DNA of 64,000 bases from Ciborinia camelliae (taxonomy: Eukaryota > Ascomycota > Leotiomycetes > Helotiales > Sclerotiniaceae): assembly GCA_025890175.1 (NCBI GenBank), contig JANPYM010000015.1, positions 111,085-175,084 of the forward strand, written 5' to 3'. Made by a program: the position numbers and the translations under genes. The notes beneath the pieces are model-generated. The model was not told the DNA's origin. It made no database searches and worked only from the letters and a program-made list of their open reading frames with translations. How positions within the stretch are numbered: position 1 is the stretch's first letter; the number at the start of each line of letters is the position of its first letter. Below, in pieces: positions 21,245-34,427 of the stretch.

Positions 21245-24200
21245 ATGTCGTCCGCTTCTCGAACTCGACCCAATCGTCGGGTAAACAGTCTCGCAAACAG
21301 TGAGCGCATGTCCATGTCTCGAAATAGTTCTCAATCACGACCGAAAGCTGTTGGTTATACCGATGCATATACATTCGCCCTTCGAGTTGCATACCTGCAT
21401 CACCTTCTCCAACCCCGACGAAAGACCAAACAATACGTCCCGGCAGAGAGGAAAATGGGTTCAAGGAAGAGCGTTATGATTGGAGAGTTAATGCAAGATT
21501 TCTCTCTTATGAAGGATACAAAAACCAAATTCCCCCATGGATTTATGTCGCAGTTAGAGAAACGTTTGCAGGGAGTTTTGACTGGAACTGAGAGGCGCCC
21601 AGAATATAAAGAACCAGTCGTTAAAAGAACTTTTGCAGAGGCGTACACAGCTCTTACCGAACCAGGCTTTCGAAAGCGTATGGATAAAGAGAGACGTGTC
21701 GAAGACTTGGTCTTGATATTCTATTCAAATACCACCAAATCATTACAGAAGGGCAAGGCAGCAGATGACGAATCGTGGAAAAACCTTGTAGATCGCCATG
21801 TGGCTCTGTTCGTGAGGCTGATTAGCGCAACTCTGAAGGATCTTGAAAAAGACAAAGATCGACCTGAGCTCATGAGTCGTCTAGCAACCTTGGAGAACAA
21901 GCTATTGACGAATTCCCAAGATTTGTATGTCAACTCTTCTGCCGCCCCAGGCGGTGGGCATTCAATTGAGGTGACTGCCCCAGTGAGCTACGATGTCAAA
22001 GATATGCCCATGGCACAAGTTGTTGGAAGAATATTTGGCATGAGCAATTCCGAGGTCCAAACCGATATCGATTTGAACAAGAACCTCTGGACGGAATCTG
22101 CAGCGCTCAATGACTTAAAATCTTACCAGCATTGCCTAAATGCGAACACTAAACGAACTCTACGAAGCGAGGATTTTGATGTTGACGAAGGATATCAAGT
22201 ATGGAAAAGAGCAGAGGTGCCAGAGCTTTCGGCGATGATTTCTGAGATACTTCAAGTTAAGCCAGATCTCGTCAAGGCCACTGGCAAGAATAGACCTCTC
22301 CCGCCTATTTCCGTGCCCTCTTCGGGTGCCGAAGATCAAGCATATGCCGATTTAGCCAAGTCTATACCCATCACAAGCCCAATAGATGGAAACTCAGGCT
22401 ACAATTTTGATCAACCCGCAGATATGACCTCATTTTCCATGGAGGATGATGAGCCTTCCAAAATATTTCTTGAAGAGAGCACATATACATTTATACCGAC
22501 GGACACAAGGGCATATTATCGAACAATCCTAACTTATGCCATGACCTATGATCAGATTCATGCCCAGACTGATGGCGCTGATTCCCAACCTCTCAGCAAG
22601 CAGTCTCTAGATTTGTTGACAGAATTATGTGTTCGCTGGAGGATTCCACAATTCTCAAGACTTGTTCTATTCTTGGATGTCGCAAGCCAAAAATTCTTAG
22701 ATCAGGAGATCGGTCTTGATGAGCTTGATGCTGCCTTCGAATTTATCAAAAATCCACCCTCAGAAACCAAGCGTGCCCATACACACACACACACGCGCAC
22801 ACATTCTCTTTCTGCGAGTCTATCTTCTTTCGATCAAAACAACTGGACGATACACGACTTTGCTTTATACCGCCAAATTCTGACCAATTTACACGATGCA
22901 CTCCTCCGTGATCTATATGATATTCTACAACATTGCTATGAGGCTAAACCGCCTTCTCCTGGTCCAGTTATGCTTATCTTAGAAACTCATATCAAAAGCG
23001 ATCCTTTATTTTCAACAAGCCCAGGCGGCTACGATGCTTATGTTGAACAGTTGGTTGAAGGTCTCAGATCTAAAGCTGCAGAAGTATATAGGGAATATCT
23101 CGAAGCAGAAGTTCCTCAGAATCAGGAGGAATGGGAATTTTTCCACGTTGTTCAACTGGGAAAGTCCGTCGTAAAGTTATCTGAGCGGATTCAGAAGAGG
23201 TATCGAAAGAACCCTGAAATCATGGGTGTCAATCCTTTGACGATTCTTGTCGAGACAATGTTTCCTAGCTTCGAGGATGATGCCAACGACCTGATTCAGA
23301 GAATTCTTCACGTGGCACATATCAATGAGAGCGAAGTCCCCTTACAGGATGGGTTTGATCTATATAAGGAACTTGTGGAGATCCGCAGCATCCATCACGA
23401 AGTTCTACCTAGTAGATCTTTCGCTTTCAATATAGAAGATCTGCTTGCTGATTTTGTCTGGCGATGGATTCGTAGTGCTGACGCGAAAACAGTAGATCTT
23501 GTTGATCAGGCTATCAAACAAGATCAATTTCTGGTTCGCTCAGACCATCCTGACCAGGTTCCATCAGATGATGAACGTCACAGTGTGTCTATAATTGATA
23601 TATTTCGTCTTTTTAATCAGATGGCCGATCAGATCTTTGAACTTAACTGGGCTGATACGATTCAACACGCTAAATTTATGACAGCTCTGTCGAAGTCCTT
23701 TGGTATTGGACTTGCGAGATACTGCGAAGTCATTGAGCAGAAATTCTCGAAAGAGATGGACAGATTGTCTCCTGCACAAGAAGCAGCGGCGTCACAGTCG
23801 AAACAGGAGAAGTGGATGCAATTAGCTAAAGAGGCTTGGAATAACAAGGAGAAGATAGAACCTTTCCAATTCTACCCCGAAGTAAGTCCCGCTCATCCAA
23901 GAGTGAAGAGTTATATCTAATGAACCCATAGTCTTTTGTAAAGCTCAACAACATCGAGTATGCCGTGCAGCAACTTGATGCACTTGAAAAGACAATAAAT
24001 GTCGATGCTTGTGCCGATCTTCTTGCAAAGAATGCCCCACCGGTAGAGAAAAAGAGAAGAACTACGAAATACGTATTCACCATCAAGATTGTGGAAGGCG
24101 AGGATCTTAAGGCTTGTGACCCTAATGGTACCAGCGACCCTTATGTCGTTCTTGGTGATGAGTATCAGAAGCGTTTAGCCAAGACTCGAGTTGTGATGAG

Positions 24201-25450
24201 AAATCTTAATCCTCGCTGGGATGAGTCGGTGGATATAACAGTGCAAGGCCCATTGAATATCATTGCGACCATCTGGGACTGGGACACATTTGGCGATCAT
24301 GATTATGTTGGAAGAACTTCTCTGAAGCTGGACCCAACTCACTTCAGTGATTATATGCCTCGTGAGTATTGGCTCAATCTTGATACCCAAGGCCGATTAT
24401 TATTGCGTGTCAGTATGGAGGGAGAACGTGATGATATCCAATTCCATTTTGGTAAAGCATTCCGTTTGCTTAAGAGAACGGAAAGAGATATGACGCGTAA
24501 GATCACAGATAAGGTATGTTTGAATTCCTCCGCGACCCAAGAAGATAGGCTAATGATTATAGCTGTCACAATATATCAATAATTCTCTTTCGCAAGAAGC
24601 TCTCAAAAGTTTACTCTCTCCAGGAATTTCAGTAGCATCAGTCACCAGTCTCTGGAAGAACCGACAATCAGGAACCCCGGCATTATCTCCTCAAGACGTG
24701 GAGAACGCTCTAAAACCGCTATTCAATTACTTTGACGAGAATTTCGCCATTATGAAGCAGACTTTAACAGATGCATCTATGATTATGGTAATGACTCGAT
24801 TATGGAAGGAAGTTCTCCTTGCCCTCGAGGGTCTCCTAGTTCCACCTCTCTCAGATAAACCATCTACCAAAAGACCACTCACACAACAAGAAATGGACAT
24901 TGTTTTCAAATGGCTTGAACTCTTATTTGAATTCTTTCACGCTCGAGATGAGGAAACTGGCGAAGCAATGGGAGTACCAGCCGATGTTCTTAAATCCCCC
25001 AAATACCACGAACTCGCCTCGCTCAATTTCTTCTACTTTGACAGCACCGATAACCTCATCCGTACCTCTGAAAGAATGGCCACTGCAACCGCTCAACGTG
25101 CCCAACAACAACGCAATCGACTCTCAGCACCCGCTACTCTCGGTGCTTCCTTTGGAGGTCTCATGGGTTCGACTTCGATGCGCAGGAGTAAGAGTATTAT
25201 GCTCAGTCGAAATCTGGGAACGATGAAAAAGGCCAAGGAGGAAAAGAGGAAACAGGCACAGGCAGATCCGAGTGATGATATGATCTTGAGGATCTTACGG
25301 ATGAGGCCTGAGGCAACGGCCTATTTGAGAGATAGGAGTCGACAAAAGGAGAGATTGGCGGCGGCGGCCGCGGCGGAAATGATTGTGAGACAGAGTTTGG
25401 CGAGTGGAGGGGGACCAAGATTTGGGGCTAATAATCTACCCAGGAGATAG
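21245..25450 (+). CDS. Munc13/UNC-13-like protein with C2 domain
   Basis: Three exons: 21245-23881, 23932-24513 and 24563-25450, giving 1368 aa; both introns are GT-AG and phase 0. The large first exon holds the first part of the MUN (DUF810/MHD1) region. A C2 domain at about residues 925-1030 has the acidic calcium-site loops CDPNGTSDPYV and WDWDTFGDHD. The second Munc13 homology region follows (about 1090-1220), then a basic tail. The fission-yeast relative Ync13 links exocytosis and endocytosis with septum wall integrity, so a vesicle-priming role at growing tips and septa is inferred. An in-frame CA microsatellite encodes HTHTHTRTH near residue 515. ATG 21245 is used because the open frame upstream has no ATG. 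Confidence 0.9.
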
Positions 25451-25992
25451 AGGGAAGGGGAGGGTTGGTTTTGCATTGTTGTCGGTGCTGGCTAGGAGAA
25501 AGAAAGATGTGGTCTAGATTCAAATACATGATGAGAAGTAATTATGAGACTTTTATGAGGTGGGCATGGGGGTGGGATCAGATTGATGGCGTTTTTTTGT
25601 TTTTTTTTTGCACTGAGAGATACCACGGGCATATTTTGTTTCGGGATTTAAAGATTTCTCTCTCCTTTTTTAATTGATGTTTTTTTAATTCTTTTTTTTT
25701 TGATTGGTTGATTGATTGATGTTTTTTTGCTGAGTCTGAGCCTGGTTGTTAGCGTGCATTGCATTGCATTTCTTTTGATGTTTTTGTTGTTGAAGGGCTG
25801 AAGGGGGGAATACGCATAGGGAGGTAATGATGGATAGTTACCTAGGGTAGCTGAAGGTAGGTAATTTAGTGACGGGAGATTTTATCACTTGGAGATTAGA
25901 GGATGGGTTGGGATAGGATGAGATGGGGTGAATTTAGTTTTGTTCCTGTCTCTTTGACAGTGTTGGTTGATTGGGAGTGCACTGGACTGTAT

Positions 25993-26269
25993 GGATTGGA
26001 TTGGATTGGATTGGACTTGGAATTGGAATTGGACTTGGAATTGGAATTGGACTTGGAATTGGAATTGGACTTGGAATTGGAATTGGACTTGGAATTGGAA
26101 TTGGACTTGGAATTGGAATTGGAATTGGAATTGGAATTGGAATTGGAATTGGAATTGGAATTGGAATTGGAATTGGAATTGGAATTGGAATTGGAATTGG
26201 AATTGGAATTGGAATTGGAATTGGAATTGGAATTGGAATTGGAATTGGAATTGGAATTGGAATTGGAAT
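25993..26269. repeat. Hexanucleotide satellite (GGAATT)n with 18-bp higher-order units
   Basis: Starts with GGATT pentamers, passes into repeats of an 18-bp unit (GGACTTGGAATTGGAATT) to about 26107, then about 27 uninterrupted GGAATT hexamers. Because 6 is divisible by 3, all frames stay open and give dipeptide ORFs (EL, NS, WN, GI, IP), none of them genes. Confidence 0.95.
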
Positions 26270-29200
26270 AAAGTGAAATGACATGGTGTGGTGTGTAGAT
26301 AAGTATTAGGTAGATCCTTTTGTATATACTAGGTATGTAAGTAAGTAGGTGTATGTGAATGAATGGATGGGGATATAGGAATATGAAAAATTGAAAAATT
26401 TGTATGGATGTGGGTTGCAACGTAAAGATGTAGAGATGTAGAGAAAATATATAATTATCAATCTCCGTAGACTAGGTACCTAAAAAACCCACCCATATTA
26501 AAATCCAAACCCAAAAATCCAAAACCCAATTCCAAATCAAAAATCTCAACCCGAAATCTCAACCTAAACCCTGACTAAATTCTGACTAAGACCCGACATC
26601 CATAGCGCTCCCTTGCTTGCGGTGACAAGGTGCAAGTTACAGTTACCTGCGATGTTGACGGATCGTCAGAGTTCCCAGGGGATGAGGTGTATGAGATTCT
26701 TATTAGCATAATGTTATTGTTTATGAAATGTACAATGTGCAGATAGATAGGCATATGTATAATACTGTAATGGATGAATAGGTATCTAGGTATCTAGGTA
26801 TCTAGGTAGGTATAATACCTAATGGATAGGTAGGTGGTAGGTACCTACCTAGTAGTAGGTATGGATAGATATGGATGAATCCATCCCGAAGTTAAGCAAC
26901 CTATTAATTAGGGAACCTTAGGGAAGAGAAGGGAAGGGAAGGGAAGGGAAGGGATGGGAAGGGATGGGAAGGGATGGGATGAATTGACCCAGGATCCGAG
27001 ATAAATGGATATTTATAAATTATTTCCCATTTGTTATTATTGGACGACCTACTGAATAATCCTGATAAATAATAATGAAATAATTCACCTGCATCCATCA
27101 TCCATCATCCATCCATCTTACCTTATGAAAGCGGAAAAGGAAGATCTCGGATTCTCGGGGCGCAAAGATCTACCTACTTCCCTTCCACTTGATTGATGAT
27201 CTATAATCTGAAACGTTTCAATTCTTTGTGATTCTGTCATCGCCATTTTGATTTATGATACATAGATATATCTATCAATCAAGGAGGATTGAAACTTGAA
27301 ATCAAACTTATTAATGGGTAACTTACGCAGTACTACTTGACTCGTTTTTTCTTTTCCCTTCTTTTCCTTTATGGGAAAGTTGTCCGATGATAAGATATTA
27401 TTGATGCAACGATGAGAAAAATACCGGTACCGGTATGATGCACGCACGTACTGTAATGGAATATGTAATGCTCTCCCTCCCCCTCTCTCTCTCCAGGTTT
27501 ATCCCCAGATTGTTGATGAGGTTTCTATTGATTTTTAAGATTTGCTTTGTTGTTCGAAGGGAAGGGTGCTGGGTTGGGCCCAATGTGTTGGTAAAAGAAG
27601 GGAGGGATGAATCATGAAGGGATGAACGAGGGAGGAGTGAAATGCGTTCAAATGTTGTCAAATCGCGGTGATACATTGAAAAGCCTCAGTCGTCACTATG
27701 TATCAGGATGGATGAACCACATTTTGATTCAAGGCTCGTGATGTGATGGATGGTTGAATGTATGTAGGTACTAGGTATGTACCTACTAGGTAGATCTGTC
27801 TCCCTGCTGCCTCCCACCATAGCTGGGCAACCGAAAACCGAACCCGAAACAGAAACAGAAACAGAAACCACCTGCAATCGTGTGTAGTGTAGATATCATA
27901 TGGCCGAGTAGGTAGGTACTGCATTTGGCTACCTACATTTGTATGTTGAGGCGAGCACACGTTGGAGAGAAGGGTCATTGGGTAGAGGGAAAGATCATTT
28001 CCTCCAATATAAAGTGATTTATCGTGGGGGAGAGATGTCGTGTAGAATGTGAGTTGACTTGTGATTCGTTCCTTCATCATCTACCTTGGGGTATGGATTG
28101 ACAATTTGACATCTGTATCCCTGGGGACACAAGCCATTCAGGATTCTTACCTCTCTTTTTACCCCTTGTCACAAAAGATTGAACGGTTTTTGGAAGCATG
28201 CATGTTCAAGTCTTCAAGGTGATAGGTTGGATTCCGTGGGTTGGATTCCCTGGGTAGAACAAATCAAAGGAAGGATGCGAAAGAGTGTGAGGGAGGATGG
28301 AAGAAACCGAGCATGAATAAGAATCAAGGAGGAGTTCATTAAAGTCCAGCTACGACAATGGGAGTGGAGGTAGGTATTATGGCATTTTTAGAACATTGAA
28401 TTGAATTGAACAAACAAACAAACAAACGTCCTTTGAACGTTATACCTATATCTATATCGTCTTTTATGTGTCGAGTGACATTTTCTTTATATATTTTTCC
28501 GATGAAACTTATATGGATGGATATAGTTCTCTTTTCAGAGCGTACTCGATAATAATTCCTCTATCAGTTACCTCAGATGCCAGTATAATAGTACCTAGGT
28601 ACTGTGAGGTTGGTACGTAGGTAATCAGGTATCTATCTAGTACTCTCGTGAGTATCAAAAAAAAATCAATAAATCAATTAAATCAGTAAATCAACAAATA
28701 ATAAATTTCGAAATTTCGAAGGTTAACGGAAGGTTGGATCCCCGTGGAAGCCATCCATCAATTTCGAACGGCTAAAACTGGCAACCCGCCGCCGCTGTTT
28801 ACAGTCCCAGGTACCCTTCATTAATCAAAAAAAGGTAAATTCACTACAGTCCCGACCCTCTTTCTCAAAAGTGCCCAAATCCATATCGATCGATCCAATA
28901 CCTCCAGCTACCTACCTACCTAGGTATATCCTACCTACATACCATCTACCTACATACCATCTACATCCATACCATACCTTATACTTGTTACCTACCAAAG
29001 GGAGAGAATAGTAACATTTATACAACCAAATGCTTAAATGCTTTTTACTACTACTGTCTACAAAAGAATACCGGTATCGCCTTATCTAGGACCTAGGTAC
29101 GAATATTAAACTTTACGGACTTTAATACAATTCCTTCCTACCTACCTACTACTCTTTAGTACTCTACTTGTACATACTGCATAGGTATTGAAAGTTTATA

Positions 29201-29709
29201 CTTTCTTCTCGGATACCCTCCCTAGGTACCAAGTTCCAACACAGTTCAGATAAAACTATAAACTACAACAATCACCACAACGACCACGACCACGACGACT
29301 ACCACTACCACTGCCATCTTGTTTACCCTTAGCAGCTGACCTGGTTTACTCACTCAGCTGTTCTCTGTTCTCTCTCGCGTGTCTGGCAATACACTTCCCC
29401 TTTACTTTTCTTCATACGCACTTCACTTTTCTGTGAATTATCACCTCCCGTCTCTGCCTTTTTAGTATCCATTTCCTCCCACCTCTTTTATCAGGGACTG
29501 TGCTGTTTTTATATCCCTTCCAATCGGGAATCGGCATTATCGCTTCGTGGTGGAGAGTGGAGATCAAAGTGTCGACTTGACAAGGGAGACAGCCGTTGTA
29601 CTTCTACGAAAGAAAAGACATCCACATCTTCGAAAGAGTTGAGGTGAATCTCATTCGACTCCCAATTTTTGTTTTATTTCATCCCTTTTTACTCGCACAC
29701 AAGAGCGAA

Positions 29710-29890
29710 ATGCAATCGTGAAGTCTCTTGACTCACTGTTCCATTTGATCCTAATAAATCTTGCAGCTCGTCCACTCCTTCCTACCACCTCGTATTTTAA
29801 TTTACCCATCGAAAACCCGACACCGTCGAAACGGGCAAAGCGAAGATTTTTGGCTTCATGGTAGAGGGGAAATTCTCTGTTACGACTTAG
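29710..29890 (+). promoter_or_regulatory. Two short upstream ORFs in the BOS1 leader
   Basis: ATG at 29710 opens a 3-codon frame (stop 29719-29721), and ATG at 29858 opens a 10-codon frame (stop 29888-29890), both ahead of the kinase ATG at 29919. They matter only if the transcript starts upstream of 29710, which the sequence alone does not show. Confidence 0.4.
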
Positions 29891-29918
29891 CAGCCTGGCT
29901 GCATATTTTGAGAGCATC

Positions 29919-32900
29919 ATGGGCGACTCTACATTAGCCGCCATTACTGCGATCCTGCAAACCCTCGCATCGTCGACTCTCGATCTTCCACAGTCGAATG
30001 TTTACGGCAACAAAGGAATTAGATTACCAGGTGCAGATACATCAGGAAAGCGTACCCTCGAGCGAGAACTTGCAGCGTTGGTATCAAGGGTTCAGAGATT
30101 AGAAGCAAAAGCGATCACAGTCAACAATCATGCATTACCGGATACACCCAATGAAATAGGAGCACCATCTGCTTTCGCCGATGTGCTCACGGGTGCTCCA
30201 TCCCGAACCTCGAAGAGTACTATATCATCCCGACAACAACTCGTGAATTCGTTACTTGCCGCAAGAGAGGCCCCCACGGGCGGTGAACGACCTCCTAAAT
30301 TTACAAAATTAAGTGATGAGGAACTCGAAGCACTTCGCGAACATGTCGACGATCAATCTAAACAGCTTGATAGTCAGAAATCCGAGTTGGCTGGTGTACA
30401 TGCCCAACTGTTTGAGCAGAAGCAGAGACAAGAGCAAGCACTCAATGTTCTCGAGGTGGAACGTGTAGCAGCACTCGAAAGAGAACTGAAGAAACATCAA
30501 CAGGCCAACGAGGCTTTCCAAAAGGCTCTACGGGAAATAGGAGAGATTGTCACAGCGGTAGCTAGGGGTGATCTCAGTAAAAAGGTACAAATCCACTCCG
30601 TGGAGATGGACCCTGAGATCACAACTTTCAAGCGGGTAAGCATTATATATCAGAGTTTTCGTCCTCTTCATCCTCTAACTTTCTCTAGGTTATCAATACT
30701 ATGATGGATCAGCTTCAGATATTCTCCAGTGAGGTTTCTCGTGTAGCTAGAGAAGTAGGCACAGAAGGTATTCTTGGTGGGCAAGCCAAGATTTCAGGTG
30801 TTGATGGTACATGGAAGGAGTTGACTGACAATGGTACGTGCTTTGCAACGTTGAACAGTGTGCTCAAACGATGTGGGCGACTTTGCTAACTGTTGATAGT
30901 CAACGTTATGGCACAAAATCTCACCGACCAAGTCCGAGAAATTGCGTCCGTCACTACCGCTGTAGCTCATGGAGATCTCACACAAAAGATTGAAAGACCG
31001 GCTCAAGGCGAGATACTCCAACTGCAACAAACCATTAACACCATGGTGGACCAACTAAGAACCTTTGCCGCCGAGGTCACCCGTGTAGCAAGAGATGTCG
31101 GAACCGAGGGTATTCTTGGGGGTCAAGCAGAAATCGAAGGTGTTCAGGGCATGTGGAACACATTGATAGTGAACGTCAATGCCATGGCCAATAACCTTAC
31201 CACACAAGTGCGCGATATAGCAATCGTCACAACAGCTGTCGCCAAGGGAGACTTGACTCAAAAGGTTCAGGCAGAGTGTAAGGGCGAAATTAAGCAGTTG
31301 AAGGAAACTATAAATTCCATGGTGGACCAACTACAACAGTTTGCGCGAGAAGTCACGAAGATTGCTAGGGAGGTCGGTACCGAAGGTCGACTGGGTGGGC
31401 AAGCAACAGTGCATGATGTGGAAGGCACTTGGAGAGACCTCACCGAAAATGTGAATGGTATGGCCATGAATCTTACGACACAAGTGCGAGAAATCGCAAA
31501 GGTTACTACCGCCGTCGCAAGAGGTGACTTGACCAAGAAGATCGAAGTCGAAGTCCAAGGAGAAATCGCTTCGCTAAAAGACACCATCAACACCATGGTG
31601 GACAGACTTGGCACATTTGCGTTTGAGGTTAGCAAGGTCGCTAGGGAGGTCGGAACTGACGGAACCCTTGGTGGCCAAGCCCAAGTTGACAACGTTGAAG
31701 GAAAGTGGAAAGACCTCACCGAAAATGTGAACACGATGGCCAGAAATTTGACTACACAAGTGCGAGGTATATCGACTGTTACACAAGCTATTGCCAATGG
31801 AGATATGAGTCAGAAAATTGAGGTTGCTGCTGCGGGTGAAATACTCATACTAAAGGAAACCATAAACAACATGGTAGACCGATTGAGTATCTTCTCCAAC
31901 GAAGTGCAAAGAGTCGCCAAGGATGTGGGTGTGGATGGTAAGATGGGTGGTCAGGCTGATGTTGCTGGGATCGGCGGACGCTGGAAAGAGATCACAACTG
32001 ATGTCAATACAATGGCCAACAACTTGACGACTCAAGTGCGCGCCTTTGGCGATATCACTAATGCTGCAACTGATGGTGATTTTACAAAGTTGATCACTGT
32101 TGAAGCATCTGGAGAAATGGATGAGCTGAAACGGAAGATCAATCAGATGGTTTACAATTTGAGGGATAGTATTCAAAGAAATACCTTGGCTAGGGAGGCT
32201 GCCGAATTCGCCAACAGAACGAAGTCTGAATTCTTGGCTAATATGTCTCACGAGATCCGAACACCTGTCAGTACCCTCTTTCATCCCCCCCCCCCCAACT
32301 CCTTTCTCTCTCCCTGAGGCGTCTTTTCAGCTGTCGATACCAAATTGGACATTGAAATGCTATGTGTGTCGTATAACCGGTTCTCCCCCTGTGGCGTCCT
32401 TTCAGTTCATAATAATTCGAAAATTGAAAAGCTCCATGGAGGGAGTGTACTCGCTGCATAATTAAACCCTCTTCTTACTCAATACCTTCACCGTTTCAAC
32501 CTAATCTATTTGCTCTTTTGCTAACTTCTGGTGTTTAGATGAACGGAATTATTGGTACCTTTTCACTCCTCCATCCTTATATTTTCCCTTTACTGACTCT
32601 TCAATAGGTATGACTCAACTAACACTTGATACGGATCTTACACAATATCAACGAGAAATGCTCAATATTGTTCACAACTTGGCCAACAGTTTGTTGACCA
32701 TTATCGACGATATTCTTGATTTATCAAAGATCGAAGCAAATCGCATGATCATGGAGGAGATTCCATATACCCTCCGAGGAACTGTTTTCAACGCATTGAA
32801 AACACTTGCAGTGAAGGCAAATGAGAAGTTCCTGGATCTTACTTATCGTGTGGATAGCTCAGTGCCAGATCACGTGGTTGGTGATTCGTTCCGTCTTCGA

Positions 32901-34427
32901 CAAATTATCCTCAACTTGGTTGGAAACGCTATAAAGTTCACAGAGCATGGTGAAGTTTCTTTGACTATCCAGAAAGCCGAGCAAGATCATTGTGCGCCGA
33001 ACGAATATGCAGTCGAGTTCTGCGTATCTGACACTGGTATTGGTATCCAAGCTGATAAGCTCAACTTGATTTTCGACACTTTCCAGCAAGCCGACGGGTC
33101 TATGACGAGGAAATTCGGAGGTACTGGTTTAGGACTATCGATCTCAAAGAGACTAGTGAACCTCATGCGTGGAGATGTTTGGGTCAAGAGTCAGTACGGA
33201 AAGGGTAGTTCGTTCTACTTCACATGTACTGTCCGTCTCGCAACCTCAGATATCAGCTTCATCCAGAAGCAACTCAAGCCATATCAAGGTCACAATGTTC
33301 TGTTTATCGACAAAGGACAAACTGGTCATGGCAAAGAAATAATCACCATGCTCACACAACTTGGTTTGGTTCCAGTTGTTGTCGATTCTGAACAGCATAC
33401 TATCCTACTTGGAAATGGAAGAACAAAGGAGAAGATTGCTTCAACTTATGATGTGATCGTTGTGGACTCTATTGAGACTGCTCGAAAATTGAGATCAATC
33501 GATGAGTTCAAGTACATCCCGATAGTACTCTTAGCTCCTGTTGTTCATGTCAGCTTGAAGTCTGCTTTAGACCTTGGTATCACTTCTTACATGACCACTC
33601 CATGTTTGACAATCGACCTTGGTAATGGTATGATTCCTGCGTTAGAGAACCGAGCCGCACCTTCATTGGCCGACAACACCAAATCTTTCGACATCCTCTT
33701 GGCCGAAGATAATATCGTCAATCAACGCCTAGCCGTGAAGATTTTGGAGAAGTACCACCATGTTGTCACCGTCGTTGGCAATGGTCAAGAAGCACTGGAC
33801 GCGATCAAGGAGAAACGATACGACGTTATTCTCATGGATGTTCAAATGCCAATTATGGTAAGTGCAACGTGAATCAAGTTGCACCACGGGAGATAGCTAA
33901 CATCATTGTAGGGAGGATTTGAAGCAACTGCTAAGATTCGAGAATACGAACGAAGTCTTGGAACTCAAAGAACGCCTATCATCGCCCTTACAGCACACGC
34001 TATGTTGGGTGATCGTGAGAAGTGTATTCAAGCTCAAATGGATGAATACCTTTCTAAGCCTTTGAAACAAAATCATCTAATCCAAACGATTTTGAAATGT
34101 GCAACACTAGGTGGAGCACTCCTAGAAAAGGGTAGAGAAGTCAGGCAATCCGCCAATGAAGAGAGCCCTAACTCGCAAAATGGTACTCGCGGACCACAGC
34201 ATCCTGCATCGAGTCCCACACCAGCTCATATGAGACCCGCTATCGAGCCTCGAGCATATACGACCACTGGCCCTGTAAACCATGGAAGTGTAGAGAGTCC
34301 TTCTCTTGTGACGGCAGATGCTGAGGATCCACTTGCGAGGGTAAGCACTTGCTGATTGACATTCTAACTTCCCCAGAACCTGTACTAAGCAGTTCTGTAG
34401 CTTCTGATGCGTGCGCATAGCAGCTAG
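29919..34427 (+). CDS. BOS1: Group III HAMP-repeat hybrid histidine kinase (BOS1/OS-1/Nik1)
   Basis: Seven exons: 29919-30635, 30689-30833, 30900-32266, 32539-32554 (16 nt), 32608-33857, 33912-34340 and 34401-34427, giving 1316 aa. An N-terminal coiled coil is followed by six ~92-residue HAMP repeat units, the dimerisation/phospho-His box MSHEIRTP (His738), the ATPase N-box ([16 protein letters not shown]) and a C-terminal receiver with phospho-acceptor Asp1159 (VILMDVQMP). The last exon encodes only LLMRAHSS. It is a cytosolic sensor feeding the HOG osmotic-stress pathway and a determinant of dicarboximide and phenylpyrrole sensitivity. Ile366, Val369, Gln370 and Asn374 fill the positions where Botrytis resistance changes are known (365, 368, 369, 373 there), so this looks like a sensitive-type allele. 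Confidence 0.97.

Larger units (their letters stand above)
25451..29918. other. Long gene-poor interval
   Basis: About 4.5 kb without a convincing coding frame. It contains poly-T tracts (25590-25730), the hexanucleotide satellite (25993-26269), GGGAA runs (26926-26980), GAAACA runs (27845-27870), clustered TACCTA/TAGGTA motifs and, next to the kinase start, a CT-rich leader. The unusual size of the promoter side may reflect a long BOS1 5' leader. Confidence 0.6.

Noticed and set aside
25896..26420. Several ORFs of 100-174 codons over the GGAATT array
   Set aside because: Hexamer repeats keep all frames open; products are pure dipeptide repeats.
29651..29944. 97-codon minus-strand ORF across the BOS1 leader and start codon
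   Set aside because: Overlaps the start of a certain gene on the opposite strand and has no recognisable features.
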